NCBI GenBank assembly: GCA_030295235.1
Contig: AP026149.1
Location: 62,001-126,000, forward strand
From: Fistulifera solaris
Taxonomy: Eukaryota > Bacillariophyta > Bacillariophyceae > Naviculales > Stauroneidaceae
Length of the DNA stretch: 64,000 nt
Direction of reading: 5' to 3'
The translations under genes were made by a program, and so were the position numbers. The first letter of the stretch is position 1. Each line of letters starts with the position of its first letter. The notes beneath the pieces are model-generated. The model was not told where the DNA came from. It saw only the letters and a program-made list of their open reading frames with translations, and made no database searches. This document shows positions 48,110 through 59,245 of this stretch, one piece after another.

Positions 48110-49594
48110 ATGTACATGATGCTATCTACAGTTCTATCGAAAAGAACGGCACTGCGATATCTTTCGACAAAGGCAGTGGAAAGCGTCGACGTGTTAATTG
48201 TCGGTGGCGGTGTGGTGGGCCTCGGAATGGCCGCATCGTTGCAACGCACGTTGCCGCATTTGCAGGTGCGCGTCCTCGAAGTGGGACAAGCTCCCTCATC
48301 GGCTTCGAAGGATTCTTTAGTACCACATCCTCGCTCGTATGCATTGTCACCGGCATCGTTGCAGTTTCTGCAACTTACCGATGATGATTCTTCACAAGAA
48401 CAACCACAACAACAACAACAACAACAACAACAAGATTTGGGATTTTATCAACGCATGCAAGTTTGGGAAGCTCGACAACCGGCGTTTTTGAATTTTGGAA
48501 TCGAAGATTTAACTTCTTCTTCTTCTTCTTCTTCCAGTAAAAGTTGTCTTGGAGCCGTAGTGGAAGATTCGTTTCTCATACAAACATTATCGTCACGACT
48601 CGCGCCCGATACGATACAATACGAAGCAACCGTGATTGATTGGCAATTACCATCGCACACATCCCAAGGTCTTGCGCAAGTGACACTGAATACAGGAACC
48701 CGTGTGCAATGTCAATTACTGGTCGCCGCCGACGGGGCGAATTCTCCCCTTCGGAAACGATTGGGGATTGCCTCGCGCGTGCACGAGTACGGTGAGACAG
48801 CCTTGACGTGTACTGTCGAAATTGATGATGACGACTCCTCCGGTATGCAACACTGTGCCTTTCAACGATTTGTGGGAAATGAAGGGATTTTAGCATTGTT
48901 GCCAACACGATCAAATCGTCATGCGATTGTGGTGTGGAGTACGCGTCCGGAACAGGTAGAACATTGGAAGAAGGTACCGTTGGCGCAATTGATGGAGTAT
49001 TGGAATCAATTGTTACAACAAGGACCACAACGACTCGATCCTTTGTTTCCCAGAACCGATATTCCTGTCTTGTCGAATATACAATACGGAGCCGAGAAAG
49101 TTTGGGAAATGATTCAGTACGGATCAACACTCGCGAGTGTGACGCATCGAGCCGCACAACAATCCTTCCTACTACCGCCATTGTTACTCCAAACGGCGTC
49201 GCCTCTCTTGTCCTTTCCTCTCCAACTGCGACAAGTGGCGCGGTATACCGCACCGCGTGTCGCATTGGTGGGTGATGCTGCACATACGGTGCATCCCATG
49301 GCGGGGCAAGGATTGAATTTGGGACTACAGGATTTACAATGCTTGCTAAAGCATTTGCAGAAAGCCGATGATGCGGGCATGGATTTGGCAACATTTATTG
49401 AAAACGGATACGAACAAAGTCGACAGCAACAAGTGTTGGCCACGGTACAAGGCATTCATGCCTTGCATCAATTGTTTCGGAGTCAGAGCACGATCCTACA
49501 ACATTTGAAAACATTCGGGATGAATGTGGTGCAGACGGTTCCACCCGTGCGGAGTTTACTCGTTCAAGCAGCCTGTGGTGGACTTGGTCGATAA
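48110..49594 (+). CDS. COQ6: COQ6 ubiquinone-biosynthesis monooxygenase
   Basis: Flavin monooxygenase that hydroxylates the ubiquinone ring in mitochondria. The start at 48110 (MYMMLSTVLSKRTALRYLST) gives a normal mitochondrial presequence; the repeat-derived upstream extension is rejected. The FAD-binding motif is VLIVGGGVVGLGMAASL (about residue 26), with the DG block AADGANSPLRKRLGI and the second flavin motif VALVGDAAHTVHPMAGQGLN. Gln and Ser runs sit in a surface loop. Single exon, about 494 residues, frame intact, including an in-frame T5 run at 48485-48489. Confidence 0.92.
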   Translation: MYMMLSTVLSKRTALRYLSTKAVESVDVLIVGGGVVGLGMAASLQRTLPHLQVRVLEVGQAPSSASKDSLVPHPRSYALSPASLQFLQLTDDDSSQEQPQQQQQQQQQDLGFYQRMQVWEARQPAFLNFGIEDLTSSSSSSSSKSCLGAVVEDSFLIQTLSSRLAPDTIQYEATVIDWQLPSHTSQGLAQVTLNTGTRVQCQLLVAADGANSPLRKRLGIASRVHEYGETALTCTVEIDDDDSSGMQHCAFQRFVGNEGILALLPTRSNRHAIVVWSTRPEQVEHWKKVPLAQLMEYWNQLLQQGPQRLDPLFPRTDIPVLSNIQYGAEKVWEMIQYGSTLASVTHRAAQQSFLLPPLLLQTASPLLSFPLQLRQVARYTAPRVALVGDAAHTVHPMAGQGLNLGLQDLQCLLKHLQKADDAGMDLATFIENGYEQSRQQQVLATVQGIHALHQLFRSQSTILQHLKTFGMNVVQTVPPVRSLLVQAACGGLGR

Positions 49595-49956
49595 TTAATC
49601 AATCAATCAAAAGTATAGGTAGAGAGTTGTACATTCGGTCAAGCTTTTTCGTATCAAAAGGGGGAAAACGAGAATGATGAGGAGAAAAAGCATACCTGGT
49701 ACCAAGTAGCTTTCTAACTCTAACCCAGCCGCTAAAATGAACGACTGAGTACAGAATACAAAGTATGATGGCGACGATGACGTGTTACTGGTGATTCGCG
49801 CGCAAAACATCAGGAAACCGACAAAATAATTCGTCCGCCTATTTGCTCAATGCTCAAGGACGAAGAAAAAGAGCTCATTATTATTATTATTATTATTCTC
49901 ACAATAGCATCGAATTTCGCTGGATATAGTAGTCTCAAGTTGTTAAAAGCACAATT
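49595..49956. other. Intergenic region with (ATT)n tract
   Basis: A GTACC motif (49695-49706) and an att repeat (49877-49896) only. Confidence 0.4.
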
Positions 49957-50802
49957 ATGTTTGAGTTGCAGCAGCAAATACTTTCTTCGAAAGACGACAA
50001 GGCACCTGTCGTGCATCTCCGATTAGCACTCTTGGCGTGTGAGAACCATCCACCGTACGGTCCTCCGCGTCATACAGCTCAACTCTTTCTCGAATTATTG
50101 CATCAAGTAGCTTTGCTGGATGATTTCAATTCTTACCACATCCTCATTCATGTTTACAATGTTATTGCGGAAGAATATCCGACCGATTGGAGGGAGTATC
50201 AAGGATTTATTTTGCCCGGATCGTTTGCGGCAGCCTACGATAGCGATCCCTGGATCCTCACTTTGCGAAAGCAATTGCAAACACATATTGTTGCGAACGA
50301 ACGTCCGACGTTGGCAATTTGTTTTGGACACCAGATCATGGCCCATTCGTTCTTTCCCGACGGTCAAGCGGCGAAAATGTCGCAAGCTCGCGCCGGTCGG
50401 TATGAAGTCGTGTCCGATTCGTACCTGGGAACTACATGTTTTTCGCAATTCTTCTCGCACGGTGATTATGTCGAGAAACTGCCGAATACCGCCACAACTT
50501 GGGGGAATAGTGATCCCGATGTACCGGTACAAATCGCCGCTTATTATGGTTCTTCTTCCTCCCAACCGTACTGCATTTCGTTCCAGGCGCATCCCGAATA
50601 TGCCACCGAAGACAGTTTGGGAACGTTACGGGGATGTATGGACGCAATGAAAGAGCGGAATGCCCTGACTACCGGAAAATACGAGCAACAAATGCAGGAT
50701 GCCGACACCACACATGGTGCCGTGAAGGCTTCCAATTTACAAGTGATGCGACGTGTCGTCCAAACGCTGGGTTGGTTTCCGACGCAAGAAGCGGGACCAT
50801 GA
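49957..50802 (+). CDS. Class I glutamine amidotransferase-like protein
   Basis: 281 residues, single exon. The GATase1 fold has the oxyanion/entry segment GFILPGSFAAAYD, the nucleophile Cys in LAICFGHQIMAH (about residue 121) and the His-Glu pair in SFQAHPEYATED (about residue 211). There is no attached synthetase domain, so it belongs to the free-standing GMP-synthase-like or GGP-type group, which cleaves amide or gamma-glutamyl bonds. The exact substrate cannot be read. About 220 bp from the cyclophilin 3' end. Confidence 0.82.
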   Translation: MFELQQQILSSKDDKAPVVHLRLALLACENHPPYGPPRHTAQLFLELLHQVALLDDFNSYHILIHVYNVIAEEYPTDWREYQGFILPGSFAAAYDSDPWILTLRKQLQTHIVANERPTLAICFGHQIMAHSFFPDGQAAKMSQARAGRYEVVSDSYLGTTCFSQFFSHGDYVEKLPNTATTWGNSDPDVPVQIAAYYGSSSSQPYCISFQAHPEYATEDSLGTLRGCMDAMKERNALTTGKYEQQMQDADTTHGAVKASNLQVMRRVVQTLGWFPTQEAGP

Positions 50803-51023
50803 CCACAACATCCGCCAAGTGTATAGTACGGAGTAAGTATGTAGAAGGTATTTGAGTTACTGGAGTTATCAAAACGATAGATAACTGCCTTTTTAACAGA
50901 CGAATTCGTATACTTCTCAGGGTCTACACCTTTCGATCGACACGTAATCTGCTTGTAAAGAAATTGACACAATCAGCTTGGTCACGGGTGTTTGTTTCAT
51001 ACTTTAACGTTTAAAAACATAAT

Positions 51024-52044
51024 CTATTTCAATTCTCCACAATCCTTAATGATCACTTTTTGCGAAGTGGCTCCACTTTGGCTTCCGACCTTTTCGATCG
51101 CATCAACAACCTCCAGTCCCTCCACAACTTTACCGAAAACTGTGTAGTCCAGTAACGAAATTGCGTAATAGCAAGAAGATAGCGAATTCATTCGTGCGGT
51201 TGTGTGAGTGAGTGAGCGACTTCAGATAACTGCAACCCACAAAGGCGCTTTTCATTTTCATTTCACTGGTTCCACGTACCGACATGTTTGCCATTCAACC
51301 AGGGCGTGTCAACGGTACAGATGCTATAGAAAAACGTAGATCAAGGCAAATTAGTGTCATAAAAAGTGTGTGAGAAGCCCTCTCGGAATTATCGAAAGAC
51401 TCCGAGTGAAAATGATCGAGTCGTCCACTTACAAAACTGCAAGGAAAAAACAATAATACGTGCCGTGAGTGCGAGCGATTTCAATAAACATCATCTCGAA
51501 AACCAAACAAATTACTTACACTGCGATCCGTTCGTGTTGGGGCCGGCGTTGGCCATGCTTAAGATGCCTGAAAAAAAGAAAGAAAAAATCGAATGAGCTC
51601 CAGCGCCCAGTCAAGCGAAAAAGACATGAAATAGCTCGCGAATATGACCATACCTTTTCCTTCGTGCTTGAGAGAAAAGTCCTCATCTTCAAACTTGGTG
51701 CCGTAAATGGATTTTCCGCCCGTACCGTTGTGGTTGGTGAAATCACCCCCTTGACACATGAATTGAGGAATAACACGGTGGAACGAAGATCCTTTGTAGC
51801 CGAATCCTTTCTCACCGGTGCACAAGGCACGGAAATTCTCGGCTGTCTTGGGCACAACATCATCACGGAGTTCAAACGTGATACGGCCCGCATCTTTACC
51901 TCCGACTTCCATGTCAAAAAAGACCTTTGTCAGATCGAGTGCCGCAGAGGTGCGCGAATACGAACGAATGGCGGTGCGCTGTACAAACGCGGCCGACGAC
52001 GAAAGTGTCAAGAGGGAAGCGGAAAACATGGTACTAATCTTCAT
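51024..52044 (-). CDS. Plastid-targeted cyclophilin (peptidyl-prolyl isomerase) with a 4-nt exon
   Basis: Five exons on the minus strand: 52044-51654, 51567-51520, 51436-51433, 51323-51280 and 51139-51024. Lengths 391+48+4+44+116 give 603 nt, exactly 200 codons plus stop. All introns are GT-AG with gtaagt- or gtacgt-like donors. The four-base exon TTTT, between ccttgcag and gtaagt, supplies the middle of the Phe-Phe in NGSQFFICTV, an invariant cyclophilin block. The ATG at 52044 opens a signal peptide ending SSSAAFVQR, a plastid-type A-F junction. Domain marks are [28 protein letters not shown] and [15 protein letters not shown]. It speeds proline isomerisation during folding. The ATG upstream at 52218 would hide the signal. 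Confidence 0.9.
51433..51436 (-). other. Four-nucleotide exon of the cyclophilin gene
   Basis: Minus-strand context ccttgcag|TTTT|gtaagt. Without it the flanking exons are out of frame; with it they read Q-F-F-I-C-T-V. Confidence 0.82.
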
Positions 52045-52421
52045 TGCTGGTTGCGAACGCAAAAGTGTCGGGGTAAATTGGCTGCTGCTACGGGGAAAGG
52101 AGAAGCTCTCTCTTTCGCAAAATGATTTGTGATGGAATCGGAAGGTGCGCCTCGTAGCTCGCAGCAATGTGCGGATTCGATCGCTTGGATCCGAGAAGAT
52201 CTTAAAATCTGACGTCATTCTACTCTTTACTATATAGTAAATCTACACTGACTGGTGACTGATGTCAGCGAACGTGAACGAGGCTTCCTTCCGTACAACG
52301 GGCAGGCAAAAGCTAACGCTATCCAACGCACAAAGCCTGACAATACTTTGTAGTAAGTCGTCAAAAAGGCGACGTGATGCAAATGACAAAAGTAAAACAA
52401 TAGGAGTACATTCGTTATAAG
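52045..52421. other. Intergenic stretch
   Basis: Cyclophilin leader and the 3' side of the SNF2 gene; nothing else seen. Confidence 0.35.
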
Positions 52422-55400
52422 TTAAAAAGGCAACTGAAAAGTCACGCGTTTCTTACGAGTGCCACCAACTTCCGCTGGCTCCAACAAAGACCCATCAAAT
52501 CGTTTGCGTTTTTTGTATGACGCCGGTATATCCAACGAAAGCGCATTTGCCTTTGATTTACTGTTCGCCTTCTCTGATCCATTTCCCAGTCGTTGGTAGT
52601 CGGTGTTAAGATGGAGAGCTAATAGCAGTGAATGCAGTTTCTTTCGCTCTTTATCTTGCGCACTTAGCTCTTCCTTGGGTCCTTCTTGCTCATCCGCCTT
52701 CACATCCATCATGATTTCCTCGACACTGTGCTGTGCCACCAAAGTTTCTACTTCCACTCGACCGTGAGCTCCCATACGCCACGCTCTTGCTACGACTTGG
52801 TCCTCCAGTGCCTTGTCCCAAATCTCTTCAAGCAGAAAAATGTGGGTGACGAAACTCAGATCCAAACCCTCGGAACCATCTTTGGTAAGCAAAGGCACAC
52901 GCACTCACTGTGGTGAATGAATTTAGACAACTCTTCTTTACGATATCGACCCCAGTACTCGGCGACGCAGGCGGAACCAAACCGACGATACAACCGATCT
53001 CCCACAACATTCAAAGCCTTACGGAACTGAGAAAATACGATCACTTTTAATGGCCGCTGGTTTTTGGAATTGGAGTGGAGGGCGGCTATTTTGTTGATCA
53101 AATAATGTGATTTCGATTCATCTTTGGGGCAGTCTGTGGCTGTACGACTGCACGCTGCACAGCGGCAATCCTCATTCATGAGATTGCAAGCGTTGTGCTC
53201 TTCCCAACATAATAGGCATCTGTGATTCCGGGCAAAAGACAATGTTTCTTTGTCGCGGTATTCGCAAATGTGACCATCACCAAATTTATTGGTTCGTCTT
53301 GGCAGAATCGGATTCGCGATGTTCATCCCATTTCCGGCTCGTGCACCCGGCTGTATTGCACGAGGAAGGAGCTGGTGGTGAGGCGTCTCAGTTTCACTTA
53401 TGCGCTCAGGATCCTTTAGGTTTGATTGCCAAGTCATTGTAAAGCCGGGCTGTAGCCGTTGAAAGTCGTCAACATCATATTCGTCTCCGCACGCGATGCA
53501 TGTTGTGGACTGACTATCAAAGCACTCTGTGCAAGTTAGATGTCCGCAGCATGATGGTAGTAATAGAGTGGTCAATCCAAGATGACACACGGAACAAAAG
53601 GATAAACCTTCCGATTCAGCGGCATGCATGAATTCCCGGATTGGCACCAAGTCCAAATTATGAAGCTCCGCTAGTTCGATGGTCTCACGCCAATTTTTAT
53701 CTGTTAAAACAGGGACAACTCTGGACCATCCAATACAGACACGACGAACGTTTTCTAACGCTTCTCTAGCATGTCTCGCATTGCTTCGATGAAGTAACGA
53801 GTCTTGCTTGCCTGATGTTTTACCCACCATCGAGGTGAGCAGAATATTTGATTGAACAGCTGATACCAGTGTATTGTAGGTGTTGACTTCAATTTCACTC
53901 ATTGGAATTATTTCTTTTCGGAACAACGGAAATGGTAACTCTTCAATATCAAGTTTGGTATGACGTCTCATCAAGAGTATCAAAAGCGAGCGCAACCGAT
54001 AGAATGAGACAGGATCTTTTCCTTTCCATCGGTCCATGATCTCCTTTTTCCAAAACTGATCTCCATCTCCCTTTGAAACAAAAAAATCATGGCGAAGGAA
54101 GCGAAGCAGGGCTTTTACTTGATTCAGTTGCATTGTGTTGTGCTTCGTCGGTGTTCCAGTCATAGCCCACCGTCGCTCAGCATGAATCCAAGAAGCAAAT
54201 TGAATAGATGAATTTTCGTGACCTTTTGCCATGGAGTGGCCCTCGTCTATCACCATGCGATGCCAATGGATTTTCAACAGTGAACACACATTCTTTTCAG
54301 ATGCTTGCAGGCCTTCCAAATACCACGGTATCTCGTTGCCTTCCGATCGTCGCGCATCCTGCTGCTCAAAACTGCCATTCTTCCACTCATTTGAGAACCT
54401 TTGGATTGTCGTAATTACAATTTGGAAGCGAGCCAAGAACTCACGAGGTGGAAGAGGCTTTGTTCCGCCCCGATCGAGAAAAACCAGGGCACTATGAGAC
54501 GTTTGGAGCAAGCGCTTTGCTTCGTTCAATTCTAGTTTCATATTTTCCCCAAAGTTAAAAATCATTGGCGACAGGGAAGTCAGAAACTGAAAGTTTACAT
54601 GAAGACGTATTTGTTCCTGGCACGAAAAAGCAATAGGTTAGTTATGATCATGTCAGTGCATGTGAGACAAGAATCATCTCACCTCCCAATGGTCCATCAG
54701 AACGGCAGGGACAACAAGTAACGTCGCTTTAGATGGCAAAAGAGATTTAAAAAATTTGATTCGGCGTGCGTCCGATACGAGGGCAGCTACCGCAGAGTTC
54801 GGCTTCGACGTAACACTGGAGAAATATTTTCTAGCATGTTCAACGTTGTGTTCCTTGAATTCCAAAGCTTTTTCTCGTAGTCTCGGTATCACTCGATCGG
54901 CGTGCTCGAGACTGGCTTGCAGTATCAATCTGGAGTTACAAAATGAACAGTGATGAGGTATCAATCATGACCGCAAATATCTCGGTCTCGCAACTTACTC
55001 AAAATCGTCGTGGAAGTGCTGAAATGATTCATAGTTAAGTTCCGCCAGCTTCTGTAATTTCTTAGTGGGAAGGAAACTCGCATGCGTAGTCTCCGACTTG
55101 ATGAATTGATTGATGAATTTCAAAGAGCGCTTCGCCGATTATCATGCGCACAATATTGTTCCTCCCAGTACGCATTGAAAATCTTGTCACTCTCCACGGA
55201 CTTTCCCACAAGGGTGGGCGTCTCTGGTAGCATTCCTGCGGTTTGTAAAATCAGCGAGAGAACGGTGATGGTTTTACCCAGACCTGGGTCGTCACAAAGC
55301 AAGCCACCGCGTGCCACTAATCGATTCATCTTTGCCAACGATCCGTCGCACTCTTGACCCGTCAGCTGACTGATCCGAACTTGCTCGCCGGTTGAGCGAA

Positions 55401-56390
55401 GCTCCAGAAGACTCGCCACACCGCCGGAAGCAGCCCTATAATCGTCTCCCTCAACGGCAAATAGCCGCGTATGGCTACTGCTGCAAAGATCGGACTCGGT
55501 TTGACTACGGCACTCGCGTTCTCGCATCCATGCGAGCGATCGCTTTGGTGTTGGAATAAACGTAGCTTGAGTCCAGGGACGACGGTCTGCAATATCCCAT
55601 ATAGCTGCGAACACGATTGTCGGAGCACCTGTAACTCCCGGGCGCCCAAAAAGGGAGCAATGTGATCCGTCCAAATATCTGCTGAAAGCTGCATAAGACC
55701 CGTTGCATTTCCTTGCTTTGTGGCGACTCTTCTTTGAAAGAGTGTTTTGGTAAGAGGCGAGTCGTTGATTTGTTGATATACTTCCTCTAGATTCCACCGC
55801 ATCGGTAGTACAGTGGTTCGTAGCGCTTTCTGTAGTCTTTCATTGTCTTTGATATGCATTATTCCTTTCATAAACATTTCCAGATACCTCCAATCACTTC
55901 GGAGTGATGCCAACAACGCCTGCGTAGCTGGATGCAATCGATCTCCAGGAAAAATTGATTTTCGAGTTGTAGCGTAATCGTGGTGTGTTAGATGCGGGAA
56001 ATCGACAGTAATGACGATCGATGCATACTGGTCGTCCCAAAACATCACTTGCATGCACTGTATTTGCACCAACTCCTCACAGAATTGAAGCATCCCCACT
56101 AAGGATATAAGTTCCGAGCCTTGCTTTCTGTGACAAGTACACACTGTCGTTTGTCTTTGCCCATCGTGTTGCGGAATTTCCGGAAGAAATACTTCCACTC
56201 GATCGTCGTAAACATGCATCGGTAGACAACATGCGCTGCAACTCACGTCCAACGCGGATTGTTGACACTCTTGTCGAAGAGTCACATCTCGCCATGCCCA
56301 TGGAGAGAAAGAATTTTCGGTAGATAGTTCAATCTCCACTTTTTCGAACAAAAAGTACGCCCATTCGTTCATTCGTTCCGTTCTTGGCAA
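52422..56390 (-). CDS. F-box / SNF2 helicase / RING protein (plant At3g54460-like)
   Basis: A protein of about 1,250 residues. In order: an unknown N-terminal region; an F-box-like segment (LSADIWTDHIAPFLGARELQ); LKLRLFQHQ..RSLAWMRER; SNF2 ATPase with GLLCDDPGLGKTITVLSL, VVPAVLMDHWEEQI and IDEGHS; a RING finger (CSVCHLGLTTLLLPSCCGHL..CTECF..CIACG); a further Cys cluster; and helicase C (VIVFSQFRKALNVVGDRL, DGSEGLDLSFVTHIFLLEE, RAWRMGAHGRVEVETLVAQH). Introns lie at 54998-54930 and 54682-54617. Three one-base breaks lie near 55544-55546, 55122-55130 and 52891-52893. F-box plus SNF2 plus a zinc region in this order is known from a plant family. Role in DNA repair or ubiquitin-linked remodelling is inferred. 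Confidence 0.82.
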
Positions 56391-56803
56391 AAAGGATAGG
56401 AGCGGGAAGCGAGCTTTTGAAGTACTAGCTAGTATTGTACCGTCTCGTTCGACCGTATCTTTCTCCCGTGACTAATTCTGTCTGATGTCGAACTAAAATC
56501 CTTCTTTCATTGATTCAATACGCTCGGAACCTTCAGCGTGGAATGAATGAGCCCGTGCATAGACGATGTTCTAAAGTTCGATGAATGAATTGAGGAGGTC
56601 GTCGCAAATAAACTGCGAGTGAAAAGTGAAACACGGAAGCACAGAACGGGTGACGGACACATTGAATCCTACCGGTTAAGACATACTCTACGTAGTCATT
56701 CGATGAATTAACACAATGTAGCAAAGTAGCTGGCCAGGGATAATTACACAGTTTACATTCTTGTTACAAGTCCTGATCATCAAGCACCATCTATGCAGAT
56801 ATG
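56391..56803. other. Intergenic stretch
   Basis: No supported feature. Confidence 0.35.
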
Positions 56804-57448
56804 TCACTCTTCATCACCCTTTTCTGAAGCAGCTGTGCTCGAATGATCCGTCGAAATGGGAATAAAACGCGAGTTCTCGACAATTTTTGCATGTTTTTTG
56901 GGAGCCAACAAAATCAAAACTCCATCGTGCATTTTGGCTTCAAATTGCTCAGCTTCCACAGATGGATCAAGCGAAAAGCTCTGAGAAAAATTTGAGACGA
57001 GAAGCTGTATCCTTCACCCGCGAATTCCCTCAATGGATAGCATGCGACGACCTTCCTCCACTTCGTCGGGCTTCAAGTCTGGTAAGTCTAAGGCAATCTA
57101 AAACTTCTCGTCGTCGTTCGTGACCTCGTATCAGGGTGCCCAGTTCTGAAGCATCCCTTTCGCCAAGTCACGATGCAACAACGAGTACTCTTGAGGCACC
57201 GGAACCATTGGTCGGGTCATTATGTCGCTGAAACCGAACCCAAAGGCTTGCGTCGTAGCCGGAGGAATCATTGATCCAATTGACGTGACAAAAACACGGG
57301 AATTATCTTCATTTTCATCATGGTGAAACTGTGAATCACCATCGTTGCGCATAAGGTCTTTTACCAATTTATGAGAATCGCAAATCAAAGGTCCGATCCC
57401 CGATGATTCGCAAATCATACTTCGCATCCATCCCCCATTCCCGTTCAA
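56804..57448 (-). pseudogene. Small heat-shock protein (Hsp20) pseudogene
   Basis: The minus strand encodes MTRPMVPVPQEYSLLHRDLA, then YEVTNDDEKF, IALDLPDLKPDEV, GRRMLSIEG and, in a shifted frame, QSFSLDPSVEAEQFEAKMHD and GVLILLAPKKHA. Together these make an Hsp20 alpha-crystallin domain, the ATP-independent holdase family. Two in-frame stops interrupt it where Arg (expected CGA, found TGA) and Gln (expected CAG, found TAG) are usual; both are C-to-T changes. The frame then shifts after SIEGIRG. Unlike the run-length breaks elsewhere, base substitutions to stop suggest a truly dead gene. The protein-like stretch further upstream (57577-57915) may be an unrelated remnant. Confidence 0.72.
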
Positions 57449-58324
57449 GCGAGTGAAGTAGTGTGTACGAAAGAATTAACACATTAGATAATTGTTATGT
57501 TGGTCCGATCTTCTTCTTCAATACGAGCCCCGCAGGAAACCGTCCGCAAAGTAATGAAACCGCGGGTTTCTCCAAATCATGACTCGACCCGGTTGCGTAA
57601 AGCCAGGGATTGTCCTGGATCGGGTATACGCTGCCACTCGTCGGATGTTACCCACTCGATCACTGCAGCGACATACCAATCGAATTGGACTCCATTCGTT
57701 CTCCGTAAACCGCAGTTTAATGACGGCATCAGGCGGCAATATCCGCGATTGCGCCAATGCGTCCCACGTAATGCCTCCGGCCATGCGCTCATTATCGTGT
57801 CGCTTCTTTTGAAAAGAAATACGAAACAGACAGCAGCGATGCCTAGAAGGTAAAGAAGATTGGGAGTACTATTGAGGGAAGGCATCGTTTCAAAGAGAAC
57901 AGTAAGAAGATACAAGTATGTCGCGAAGAAATGTTTTTCCGTCGGCTTCGTTCCTCACGCTCACGCCATTGTTTCTTTGGGTTAAAGTTAACGGTTTCGC
58001 GATGTGACACGATGGAGTGCGCAACGGCAGTTGTCGGCACGAAATTGTGAGTGCCTAACAAAATCGATACTTTCCGCCAAATAGGTTTTTTACTTAACAA
58101 ATTTGAAATCTACACTTAGGAGAATTGAGACTTAGATTCTATAACAAAAATCATTCTCAAAACCTATTTAAGTCAGAAACTTCCAATCAACGACTTTTCT
58201 TACCGCCCTGGCGCGAAATCGCCCGTAATTATTGTCAAACATCACGCGCGCAATTTTAATTTTTGACGATCCTTATTTTTCGCCGTGTCGCAATCAACGA
58301 GCCTACTATTCGCTGTCTATTACC
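57449..58324. other. Unresolved stretch
   Basis: Minus-strand frames at 57915-57577 and 57784-57518 are protein-like (LLYLLGIAAVCFVFLFKR; GITWDALAQSRILPPDAVIK) and could form one small membrane-anchored protein across a frame change near 57770-57784. No homologue recognised, so no gene is called. Confidence 0.3.
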
Positions 58325-59245
58325 ATGGGACCATCCAACACAAATACTCTTCAGGGACAAATCGCGTCATTTCCATCAAAAGGAGAAAGAGGAGTAAATC
58401 ATCAGGTGGTCTCCCGCAAACCGTTCAACTTACTCGTTGACAACCAACGAGCGATCGTTGATCATGGCGAAAAGGTGAGTGTTTTGAAAGTCTCCGTTAG
58501 AAATTGAGATACGTTATTTGGCAGTTATTTTGTTTTGAAAAAAGATTTTTGAGTACACTTTTTCGAGAGTACCTTTCCCGCGAAAACAGATTTTGTATAA
58601 GATTTTGTCGAATCATCTGCCGGTGCACTTTCGTCTCATAGTGAGTAATAACGGTCAAAGTTCTCGTTCCGTCTAAACCGTTGCAATCTTGCCAATTTCT
58701 CGCTAACCACGACAAATAATGACAAATCCGGAGTGGCGCAACGCACGAATGGAACATTCATCGAATGCCCACAAAATCCATGAAAGATTTGGTCGCAACG
58801 AAAATCAAACCATTTGACTAACATGACTGCTTCTCCTTTCCGTAACCGCATCTCCATATATAATCGCCGCTGCCTGGTGACTCCCTCACAAATCATTGAT
58901 GATTCTTCTTTGATGTTGAAGACGAGTTTGCCAGTGAAATCACAGAATGCTCTTCGAAAACCTATCAGGTCTTTATCACAAGGTTCAGAAAACAGGGAAG
59001 AGTTTCCATCAGAGGGCACATCGAATAACAGGGAAATATTCCGTACGATGTCCTGGATGGACGATGAGTCAAACGACGACGTTTTGAATGAACTATGGAC
59101 TTTGAAGCGCGCGAACCCCATACAATCAGAGAGCGACGATGAATTGGAAGATGAATATGCTAGTCCATCCAAACGAAGTTGCTTGAACTGGGGGGATCGC
59201 TTAGAAAACGATAGTTTCATCGTGTTTCAGCAGCTCGAACGCTAA
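58325..59245 (+). CDS. Small unknown protein, probably two exons
   Basis: Exon 1, 58325-58474, encodes 50 residues (MGPSNTNTLQGQIASFPSKG..RKPFNLLVDNQR) and ends at a good donor (gtgagt). The best acceptor that keeps the frame is at 58785-58786, giving exon 2 from 58787 to 59245: IWSQRKSNHLTN, MTASPFRNRISIYNRR, an acidic tail DDELEDEY and RLENDSFIVFQQLER. The acceptor lacks a pyrimidine tract, so the join is tentative. The product is basic then acidic and disordered. RKP/RKPI motifs recall cell-cycle degrons, but that is only resemblance. A 194-codon frame on the opposite strand overlaps exon 2 and is taken as its shadow. Confidence 0.4.

Noticed and set aside
58636-59220. 194-codon minus-strand frame
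   Set aside because: No domain, and it overlaps the proposed exon 2 of the plus-strand gene; neither is strong, but the plus strand has a good donor site.
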